A stretch of 8,875 bases of DNA from Trebonia sp. (GTDB lineage: Bacteria; Actinomycetota; Actinomycetes; Streptosporangiales; Streptosporangiaceae), in the NCBI GenBank assembly GCA_030043595.1, contig JASHXJ010000163.1, positions 1 through 8,875 on the forward strand, given 5' to 3'. The notes beneath the pieces were generated by a model. That model worked only from the letters and a program-made list of their open reading frames with translations, did no database searches and was not told the DNA's origin. Positions 1 through 5,895 of this stretch are shown piece by piece; position 1 is the first letter of the stretch; each line of letters begins with the position of its first letter. Position numbers and translations under genes: made by a program.

Positions 1-185
1 ACCCGGCGCCGCCCGCCGCCCCGGACGCGTGCGTGTTCGCCGCCCGCTGCGCGTTCGCGGTCGACGCGTGCGCCCGCCAGCCGCCGCTTGAGCAGGTGGC
101 CGAAGGCTGGAGCGCTGCCTGCCACCGGCACGCCGAGTGGGCCGCGCTGGCCCGCTCCAGGACGTCAGCAGCCAGGAAGCAGTGA
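1..185 (+). CDS. ABC transporter ATP-binding protein, oligopeptide/dipeptide type, C-terminal end (partial)
   Basis: This is the last 60 codons of a gene that begins before the window, read in the frame starting at base 3 and ending at TGA 183-185. The visible tail has four cysteines at fragment residues 10, 16, 23 and 40. They sit in the pattern C-V-F-A-A-R-C, then C-A-R-Q-P-P-L, then A-C-H. This is the C-terminal extension typical of OppD/OppF and DppD/DppF ATPases, which couple ATP hydrolysis to import of peptides, opines, nickel or related small solutes. The nucleotide-binding domain itself is outside the window, so subunit type and substrate cannot be given. The stop falls inside the Shine-Dalgarno region of the next gene, 17 bp before its ATG, so the transporter and the two monooxygenases that follow are probably one operon. 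The family call rests only on this tail, but the motif is distinctive. Confidence 0.8.
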   Translation, partial: PAPPAAPDACVFAARCAFAVDACARQPPLEQVAEGWSAACHRHAEWAALARSRTSAARKQ

Positions 186-193
186 GGAAAGGA
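184..193 (+). promoter_or_regulatory. Ribosome binding site for the SsuD-like monooxygenase
   Basis: The purine stretch GAGGAAAGGA lies 9 bp before the ATG at 203 and overlaps the TGA stop of the upstream ABC transporter gene. It fixes the start at 203 rather than at the in-frame ATG at 137, which lies inside the transporter coding sequence and would add 22 residues not expected in the family. Confidence 0.75.
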
Positions 194-202
194 CGCACGT
201 AC

Positions 203-1345
203 ATGCCCGTCGAGTTCATCGGCATGATCAGCACCAAGGACCAGTCGGAGAGCAGGCTCACCCGCGGCCCGGTCATCGACAAGGACTACACCAGGCGGTT
301 TGTCCGCGCGCACGAAGACGCCGGGTTCGACCGGGTGCTGATCGGGTACGCCTCGTCGCAGCCCGAGGGCAGCCAGGTGGCGGCCTTTGCCGCCGCGCAC
401 AGCGAACGGCTCAGCTTCCTTGTCGCGCACCGCCCCGGATTCGTCGCCCCGACGCTCGCCGCCCGCCAGTTCGCCACCCTCGACCAGTTCGCCGGCGGGC
501 GGATCGCGGTGCACATCATCACCGGCGGCCATGACAGCGAGCAGCGCCGCGACGGCGACTACCTGTCCAAGGACGACCGCTACGCCCGCACCGACGAGTA
601 CCTGGACATCCTCAAGCTCACCTGGACCAGCGAAACCCCGTTCAGCTACCAGGGCACGTACTACCAGGTGGAGGACCACTACCCCGGCGTCAAGTCGCCG
701 CAGCAGCCGAGGATCAGGCTGTACTTCGGCGGGTCGTCGCAAGCCGCCTACCGGGTGGGCGGCAAGCACGCCGACACCTACGCGCTGTGGGGCGAGCCCC
801 TGGCGGAGACCAGGGAACAGATCGACTCGGTCAGCGAGGCGGCCAGGAACGCGGGCCGCCAGGACACCCCTGGCATCAGCGTCAGCTTCCGCCCGATCCT
901 CGGCCCGACGGAGGAGCTCGCCTGGGAGCGCGCCCACCGCATCCTCGAGCTCACCAGGGAGAACGTCGCGGCCTTCCGGGCTCAGTGGGGGGCCAAGTCC
1001 TGGGGCCTGGGCGGCGACAAGCCGCAGAACGTCGGCTCGCAGCGGCTGCTCGCCGCCGTCGCGAAGGGCGAGCTGCACGACCGCGCGCTGTGGACGCCGC
1101 TGGCCGCCGCAACCGGCGCGGGCGGCAATTCCACCGCCCTGGTCGGCACGCCAGAGACGGTGGCGCAGGCGCTGCTCGACTACGTGGACCTTGGCGTGAC
1201 CACGCTGCTCATCCGCGGCTACGACCCCTACGACGACGCGATCGACTACGGCCGCTACCTGCTGCCGCTGGTCCGCGAGGAGGTCGCCAGGCGCGACGCG
1301 GAGAAGACCCAGCAGGCCCAGGCCCGTAAGGCGGTGTCCGTATGA
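203..1345 (+). CDS. LLM class flavin-dependent monooxygenase, SsuD (alkanesulfonate monooxygenase)-like
   Basis: The 380-residue product matches the SsuD branch of the bacterial luciferase-like (LLM) superfamily in length (E. coli SsuD is 381 aa) and in order of motifs. These include FLVAHRPGF (72-80), LAARQFATLDQFAGGR (85-100), ITGGHDSEQRRDGDYL (106-121), LYFGGSSQAA (173-182), ALWGEPL (194-200) and NSTALVGTPETVA (309-321). Such enzymes are cytoplasmic TIM barrels. They use FMNH2 from a separate NAD(P)H:FMN reductase plus O2 to oxygenate small substrates, and no reductase is seen here. Compared from memory with E. coli SsuD, the segment around 224-230 reads GISVSFR where SsuD has Arg226 and His228, and the position of Cys54 is not cysteine. 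Sulfonate desulfonation should therefore not be assumed. The start at 203 is set by a strong ribosome site. The gene overlaps the next by ATGA (1342-1345), implying translational coupling to a second monooxygenase. Confidence 0.88.
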   Translation: MPVEFIGMISTKDQSESRLTRGPVIDKDYTRRFVRAHEDAGFDRVLIGYASSQPEGSQVAAFAAAHSERLSFLVAHRPGFVAPTLAARQFATLDQFAGGRIAVHIITGGHDSEQRRDGDYLSKDDRYARTDEYLDILKLTWTSETPFSYQGTYYQVEDHYPGVKSPQQPRIRLYFGGSSQAAYRVGGKHADTYALWGEPLAETREQIDSVSEAARNAGRQDTPGISVSFRPILGPTEELAWERAHRILELTRENVAAFRAQWGAKSWGLGGDKPQNVGSQRLLAAVAKGELHDRALWTPLAAATGAGGNSTALVGTPETVAQALLDYVDLGVTTLLIRGYDPYDDAIDYGRYLLPLVREEVARRDAEKTQQAQARKAVSV

Positions 1346-2709
1346 GTGATAACAGCAAGAAGCGGCAGCTTAAGCTCGGCGCCGTCACGATGGGCGCGGG
1401 CGGGCCCGGCCAGCACTACCAGTGGCTCGACCCGGAGATCCCCGGCGACGCGAGCGTGAACATCAGCTGGTACATCGAGCAGGCACGCCTGGCCGAGGAA
1501 GCCAGGTTCGACCTGATCTTCATCGTGGACAGCCAGTTCATCACGGCCGACTCCCCGCCGCACTACCTGAACCGGCTCGAGCCGATGACACTGCTGTCGG
1601 CGCTGGCGGTCAGCACACGGCACCTTGGCCTCGTCGCCACGATGACCACGTCCTACAACGACCCGTTCAACCTGGCCCGCCGCCTCGCGTCCCTGGAGCT
1701 CATCTCCGGGGGAAGGTCCGGCTGGAACGTCGTGACCAGCGGCGACGCGGGTGCGGCGGCGAACTTCAGCCGCGAGGAGCACTACGACTACGACACCCGC
1801 TACGGCCGGGGCCTTGAGTTCGTCCAGGTCGCGCAGGGCCTGTGGGACTCCTACGAGGAGGACGCGTTCCCGCGCGACCGCGCGGGCAGGACCTTCCTGG
1901 ACCCCAGCAAGCAGCACGCGCTCAACCACAGGGGCGAGCACTTCCAGGTCGCGGGCCCGCTCAACATCTCGCGGTCCCCGCAGGGCCAGCCGGTTATCTT
2001 CCAGGCCGGCGATTCCGAACAAGGCCGCGATCTCGGCGCCACCATCGGCGAGGGCATCTTCACCCACGCCAACTCGGTCGAGCAGGGCCAGGCCTTCTAC
2101 ACCGACATCAAGACCAGGGCGATCGCCAAGGGCCGCGATCCCGCGCACATCGTCATCATGCCCGGCGTCCGGGTCTTCGTCGGGGACACCGACGCGCAGG
2201 CCCGCGAGATCGAGCGCGAGATCCAGCTGTCCGACCAGGACTTCGACAAGGCCCTGGCCGAGCTCGGCCGCCCGTTCGCCTGGCACGACCTCCGGCAGTA
2301 CGACCTGGACGCCCCGTTCCCGCAGGCGGCGCTGAAGTACGCGGAGCGGGGTTTCCGCACGGGCGCCGAGAAGATCGCCAAGCTCGCGGCCGACAATGAC
2401 TGGACGCTGCGGCAGACGGTCCAGTTCATCTCGAGCCCGAAGCCCACCCCGTTCGCCGGCTCCGCGGCGACGGTCGCGACCGAGATCCAGCGCTGGTTCG
2501 ACGCCCGCGCCCTCGACGGCCTCAACATCCACGTCGGCCACCCCAGCCAGTGGCGCCGCTTCGTCACCGAGGTCGTCCCGATCCTCCAGGACCGCGGCGT
2601 CGTCCGCACGGAGTACGAGTCCACGACCCTGCGCGGCAACCTCGGCCTGCCCATCCCGGAGAACCGCTACACCAGGGCCCGCACGGAGGCTCAGCTCATA
2701 AAGATCTGA
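1342..2709 (+). CDS. LLM class flavin-dependent monooxygenase, NtaA/SnaA/DszA family
   Basis: The 455-residue protein is a typical full-length member of the NtaA/SnaA/DszA/DmoA group of FMNH2-dependent monooxygenases. That group acts on nitrilotriacetate, pristinamycin IIB, dibenzothiophene sulfone, dimethyl sulfide and other small compounds. Recognisable parts are the first strand LKLGAVTMG (10-18), LEPMTLLSALAVSTRHLGLVAT (79-100), the flavin-side block TTSYNDPFNLARRLASLELISGGRSGWNVVTS (102-133), a large lid insertion with RAGRTFLDPSKQHALNHRGEHF (180-201), and PVIFQAGDSEQGRDLGATIGEGIF (217-240). It starts at the ATG of an ATGA overlap with the SsuD-like gene, with AAGGCGG 7 bp upstream (1328-1334). 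Known family members need a separate flavin reductase, which is absent from the window. The substrate cannot be read from sequence. Coupling to an SsuD-like partner and an Opp/Dpp-type importer suggests degradation of an imported organosulfur or amine compound. Confidence 0.9.
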   Translation: MSDNSKKRQLKLGAVTMGAGGPGQHYQWLDPEIPGDASVNISWYIEQARLAEEARFDLIFIVDSQFITADSPPHYLNRLEPMTLLSALAVSTRHLGLVATMTTSYNDPFNLARRLASLELISGGRSGWNVVTSGDAGAAANFSREEHYDYDTRYGRGLEFVQVAQGLWDSYEEDAFPRDRAGRTFLDPSKQHALNHRGEHFQVAGPLNISRSPQGQPVIFQAGDSEQGRDLGATIGEGIFTHANSVEQGQAFYTDIKTRAIAKGRDPAHIVIMPGVRVFVGDTDAQAREIEREIQLSDQDFDKALAELGRPFAWHDLRQYDLDAPFPQAALKYAERGFRTGAEKIAKLAADNDWTLRQTVQFISSPKPTPFAGSAATVATEIQRWFDARALDGLNIHVGHPSQWRRFVTEVVPILQDRGVVRTEYESTTLRGNLGLPIPENRYTRARTEAQLIKI

Positions 2710-2717
2710 AAATCACT

Positions 2718-2769
2718 CATCCCGAACGAACGGGCCCGTCTCCCCGCGGTCCCCTTCCTCGTCGGGATG
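2718..2769. terminator. Inverted repeat between convergent genes, possible terminator
   Basis: CATCCCGA (2718-2725) is matched by its exact reverse complement TCGGGATG (2762-2769), with a 36-nt loop. The loop holds a 10-bp perfect palindrome, ACGGGCCCGT, at 2730-2739. It starts 9 bp after the stop of the NtaA-type monooxygenase. No T tract follows and the loop is large, so it is only a weak candidate, possibly acting with the second hairpin at 2814-2850. Confidence 0.3.
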
Positions 2770-2813
2770 GGGACGCCCAGCCCGCCCCCCCGGGCACGGA
2801 ACGGCATCGGCGA

Positions 2814-2850
2814 CCGGTCCGCCCGCAGCAGCGCGAGCGGGTCGGCCCGG
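2814..2850 (-). terminator. GC-rich imperfect hairpin directly after the oligopeptidase stop
   Basis: CCCGC (2822-2826) pairs with GCGGG (2837-2841) around a 10-nt loop. The stem extends, with small bulges or mismatches, through 2819-2820 with 2844-2845 and 2814-2817 with 2847-2850, giving about 11 pairs in all. It begins at the base after the TAA stop (2853-2851) of the minus-strand oligopeptidase gene. Hairpins without a U tract are common at gene ends in high-GC actinobacteria, so termination is plausible but unproven. The rest of the 2710-2850 gap holds no gene that I can see. Confidence 0.35.
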
Positions 2851-4962
2851 TTAGCGGCTGGCGGCGGGCTCGGCTTTCGCCGTGTCGATGATCCAGGCGA
2901 GCACGAGGGCCTCTTCGCGCCAGGCGTCGTAGCGGCCGCTGCGGCCGCCGTGGCCTGCTTCCATCTCGGTCTTGAGCAGGAACGGGCCGCCCTGGCCGGC
3001 CGCCCGCAGCCGGGCGATCCACTTGGCGGGCTCGTGGTACCTGACCCGGGTGTCGTGCAGGCTGGTGATCGCGAAAATAGCCGGATACGACGCCCCGGAG
3101 ACGTTCTCGTAGGGGGCGTAGGACTTCATGTAGGCGTACACCTGCGGGTCGTGCAGCGGGTCGCCCCACTCCTCCCACTCGGTTACGGTCAGCGGCAGCG
3201 ACGGGTCGAGGATCGTGTTGAGCGCGTCCACGAACGGGACCTGGGCGACGATCCCGGTGAACGCGGACGGCGCGAGGTTGGCGACGGCGCCCATCAGCAG
3301 GCCGCCGGCCGAGCCGCCGCGGGCGACCAGGCGGTCCGCCGACGTCCAGCCGGCCGACACCAGGTGCTGCGCGCAGGCCACGAAGTCGGTGAACGTGTTC
3401 TTCTTCTCGAGCAGCTTGCCGTGCGTATACCAGGACCTGCCCATCTCGCCGCCGCCGCGGACGTGCGCGATCGCGTACACGAACCCCCGGTCGAGCAGCG
3501 ACAGCTGGCTGATGGAGAACCGGGGGTCGGTCGAGTGCTCGTAGCTGCCGTAGCCGTACAGCAGGCACGGCGCCGAGCCGTCGCGCGGGGTGCCCTTGCG
3601 GCAGACGAGCGAGACCGGGACCCGGGTGCCGTCCGCCGCCACCGCCCATTCGCGGTGCTGCTCGTAGCCGGCACTGTCGAACGGGACGCCGTCCGGTGCG
3701 GGCAGCACCGGCTGCTGCTTCAGCATCGTCAGCGAGCCGCTCGCCAGGTCGCAGTCGTAGACGGTGCCCGGCGTGACCATGGAGTTGTAGCCGAGCCGGA
3801 ACGTGGCCTGGGCGAACTCGGGATTCGGGCCGGGCGACACGGTGTAGACCGGCTCGGGGAAGGCGATGTCGTACTCGCCGCCGGCGGCGTCGAGCACCCG
3901 CAGCCCGGTCAGCCCCGCACGACGGAAGTAGACGACGGTGTAGTCCGCGAACGCGTCCGTGCCGAGCAGCCGGGTGTCGGCCCGGTGCGGGATCAGCGGC
4001 GTCCAGGTGCCGGCACCGGGAGCGCCCGGCAGCGGCGCGGTGGCCAGCTCGAAGTTCTCCGCGCCGCCCTCGTTGTGCAGGATGAGCAGCCTGTCCCCGG
4101 CGTGCTCGACGTCGTACTCCACGCCCTGCCGCCGCGGCGCGACCACGACGAAGGAACCCTGCGGGGCAGCCGCGTCAAGCAGCCGCCACTCGCTGGTCAG
4201 CACGCTCGCCGTGCGGATGTAGACGTACCGCTGGCTGCGGGACAGTCCGATCCCTACCCAGAACCGCTCGTCGCTCTCCTCGAACACCAGCACGTCGGCG
4301 GATGCCGGGGTGCCGACCAGATGCCGCCACACCCGGTACGGCCGCCAGGCCTCGTCGACCGTGACGTAGAACAGCGCCGTGCCGTCCAGCGACCACGCGC
4401 ACCCGTAGAAGGTGTCCGGGATCTCGTCCGGCAGCGTCCGGCCTGCGGCCAGGTCCTTGACCCGCAGCGTGAACCGCTCGTCGCCGGAGAAGTCCGTCGA
4501 GTAGGCGAGCAGCGTCTCGTCCGGGCTGACCGACAGCGCGCCGAGCGCGAAGAACCCCGCGCCGGCCGCCAGTTCGTTGCCGTCGAGCAGGATCTCCTCA
4601 CCCTCCAGCGGCTTGCCGTCCTCGGGCAGCGGCGGAGCGGTCTCGCCGTCGAGGACCCGGCGGCGGCAGTGGATGGCGTACTGCTGGCCTTCGACCGTCC
4701 GCGCGTACCGCCACCAGCCGCCCTTGCGGACCGGCACCGACAGGTCGGTCTCCTGGGTGCGCGCCTTGATCTCGGCGAAGATCGCGGTCTGCAGATCCGA
4801 CAGCCCGGCGGTGCGGGCGGTCATGTAGGCGTTCTCCGCCTCCAGGTAGGCGATCGTCTCCGGGTCGCCGGGATCGGTGAGCCAGGCGTAGTTGTCGATG
4901 ACCGTGTCGCCGTGGTGGACGCGCTCGAACGGGACCTGCTTCGCGACCGGAGGCGTGCTCAT
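2851..4962 (-). CDS. ptrB: Oligopeptidase B (protease II), prolyl oligopeptidase family S9A
   Basis: The 703-residue product fits the usual length of oligopeptidase B, a cytoplasmic serine peptidase that cuts short peptides after Arg or Lys. The N-terminus has the family opening HHGDTVIDNYAWL (16-28). A seven-bladed propeller spans about 75-415, and an alpha/beta hydrolase domain follows from about 430. Catalytic features are visible: GGSAGG with Ser551, SLHDTRV with Asp637, and EAGHGG with His671. LYGYGSYE (468-475), AHVRGGGEMGRSWY (499-512) and the acidic EWEEWGDP (595-602) are diagnostic. The acidic cluster fits a basic P1 residue. There is no signal peptide. The ATG at 4962 is preferred because the family N-terminus starts right after it; no Shine-Dalgarno is seen, but a -10-like element lies 8 bp upstream. 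The short-chain dehydrogenase gene ends 42 bp upstream on the same strand. The symbol is assigned by family. Confidence 0.93.
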   Translation of the reverse strand: MSTPPVAKQVPFERVHHGDTVIDNYAWLTDPGDPETIAYLEAENAYMTARTAGLSDLQTAIFAEIKARTQETDLSVPVRKGGWWRYARTVEGQQYAIHCRRRVLDGETAPPLPEDGKPLEGEEILLDGNELAAGAGFFALGALSVSPDETLLAYSTDFSGDERFTLRVKDLAAGRTLPDEIPDTFYGCAWSLDGTALFYVTVDEAWRPYRVWRHLVGTPASADVLVFEESDERFWVGIGLSRSQRYVYIRTASVLTSEWRLLDAAAPQGSFVVVAPRRQGVEYDVEHAGDRLLILHNEGGAENFELATAPLPGAPGAGTWTPLIPHRADTRLLGTDAFADYTVVYFRRAGLTGLRVLDAAGGEYDIAFPEPVYTVSPGPNPEFAQATFRLGYNSMVTPGTVYDCDLASGSLTMLKQQPVLPAPDGVPFDSAGYEQHREWAVAADGTRVPVSLVCRKGTPRDGSAPCLLYGYGSYEHSTDPRFSISQLSLLDRGFVYAIAHVRGGGEMGRSWYTHGKLLEKKNTFTDFVACAQHLVSAGWTSADRLVARGGSAGGLLMGAVANLAPSAFTGIVAQVPFVDALNTILDPSLPLTVTEWEEWGDPLHDPQVYAYMKSYAPYENVSGASYPAIFAITSLHDTRVRYHEPAKWIARLRAAGQGGPFLLKTEMEAGHGGRSGRYDAWREEALVLAWIIDTAKAEPAASR

Positions 4963-4970
4963 AGCCGCCC

Positions 4971-4976
4971 AGTCTA
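4971..4976 (-). promoter_or_regulatory. Possible -10 element of a leaderless oligopeptidase transcript
   Basis: Read on the minus strand, TAGACT ends 8 bp before the ATG at 4962. It fits the TANNNT pattern of actinobacterial -10 boxes at the spacing expected when transcription starts at or next to the start codon. The lack of a Shine-Dalgarno sequence agrees with this. No clear -35 hexamer is present; the corresponding region is occupied by a GCCGG-A-CCGGC palindrome (4992-5002, plus-strand reading). Confidence 0.4.
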
Positions 4977-5004
4977 GACGGCCTGCGCGATGCCGGACCG
5001 GCCC

Positions 5005-5895
5005 CTAGACGAACGACACCGGCGGCGCGGGCGGCCCGCCCGCCGCGATCTCCGAGCCCCGCCGGGTGACCGCCTCGTTCCTGTTGAGGGACGTGAGGAT
5101 GTAAAACCGCGAGGCCCTGATCGCGTCGGCCACGATCCCGGCCACCTCGGCGGGCGAGGCCCCGGTCGCCGACAGCCGGTCGAACCGCTCGGCGCTCGCC
5201 TGCTCGGCCTCCCCGCGGACCATCGGCGGGCCCGCCGAGGCCGGCCGGTTCCGCGCCGAGGTGCCGAAGTTCGTGCGTACCGCCCCCGGGCAGAGCACGG
5301 ACACGCCGACATGGGAGACCCCGAGGGACTGCAGGTTGAAGTACAGCGTCTCGGTCAGCGCGACGACCGCGTGCTTGGACACCCCGTACGGGCCGAGCGT
5401 CCCCGCGAACACGCCGAATATCGACGCGGTGTTCACCATGTGCGCCGCGTCCTGCTCCAGCAGCAGCGGCATGAACGAGCGCACGCCGTTGATCACGCCG
5501 CCCAGGTTCACCCCGAGCACCCAGTCCCACTCACCGGGCGGGCACTCCCACAGCGGCCCGTGCGGTCCGCCCACCCCGGCGTTGTTGCAGACGACGTGCG
5601 CGGCCCCGAACGCCGATACCGCCGCGTCGCGCAGTGCCTCGACCGCGGCGCGGTCCGACACGTCGGTGACGACGGGCAGCACCGACGCCCCGCGCTGCGC
5701 GAGTTCCGACGCCGCCTTCGTCAGCGCCGGCTCCTCCACGTCGGCCATGACGACGTGCATGCCCTCGGCGGCGAACCGCTCGGACAGCCCGAGCCCGATG
5801 CCGCTGGCCGCGCCCGTGACGACGGCCACCCTGCCTGGGGCGATCACGTCACGGCGTGGGGCCGACTGGGGAGTTGGTTGGGTTGTGGCCACCAT
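5005..5895 (-). CDS. SDR family NAD(P)-dependent oxidoreductase
   Basis: This is a classical short-chain dehydrogenase/reductase with a Rossmann fold, 296 residues from the ATG at 5895. The coenzyme loop is TGAASGIG (27-34), and an acidic Asp52 at the end of the second strand (VVMADVEE) suggests NAD(H) rather than NADP(H). NNAG lies at 104-107, and the catalytic residues are Asn130, Ser158, Tyr170 and Lys174 (YGVSK). PG (203-204) follows. The protein is longer than the usual ~250 because of a 20-residue N-terminal lead and a Pro-rich C-terminal tail. The substrate is unknown. The start is uncertain: the ATG at 5895 has no Shine-Dalgarno and lies within the end of the upstream mannosyltransferase gene (47-bp overlap), while a GTG at 5847, one base after that gene's stop, would still keep the whole fold. 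Either start implies co-transcription with the upstream gene. Confidence 0.9.
   Translation of the reverse strand: MVATTQPTPQSAPRRDVIAPGRVAVVTGAASGIGLGLSERFAAEGMHVVMADVEEPALTKAASELAQRGASVLPVVTDVSDRAAVEALRDAAVSAFGAAHVVCNNAGVGGPHGPLWECPPGEWDWVLGVNLGGVINGVRSFMPLLLEQDAAHMVNTASIFGVFAGTLGPYGVSKHAVVALTETLYFNLQSLGVSHVGVSVLCPGAVRTNFGTSARNRPASAGPPMVRGEAEQASAERFDRLSATGASPAEVAGIVADAIRASRFYILTSLNRNEAVTRRGSEIAAGGPPAPPVSFV

Noticed and set aside
137..202. N-terminal extension of the SsuD-like monooxygenase from the ATG at 137
   Set aside because: The region encodes the end of the ABC transporter ATPase in another frame, and a strong ribosome site supports the ATG at 203, which gives the family length.
1255..2541. 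Long minus-strand open frame (428 codons) opposite the second monooxygenase
   Set aside because: It is antisense to a clearly recognisable NtaA-type protein. Its translation is rich in Arg, Val, Asp and Gly with no family motif, as expected for the shadow of a GC-rich gene.
203..2709. Use of the Arg codon AGG as a sign of horizontal transfer of the monooxygenase pair
   Set aside because: I counted about 8 AGG among 33 Arg codons in the first gene. AGG also occurs in the oligopeptidase and dehydrogenase genes, so this is not clearly different from the neighbours.
2767..4977. Plus-strand open frame of 736 codons covering the oligopeptidase gene
   Set aside because: It mirrors the minus-strand gene, which has a full catalytic triad and all family motifs. 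The plus-strand product is low-complexity Arg/Gly/Val/Ala with no recognisable domain.
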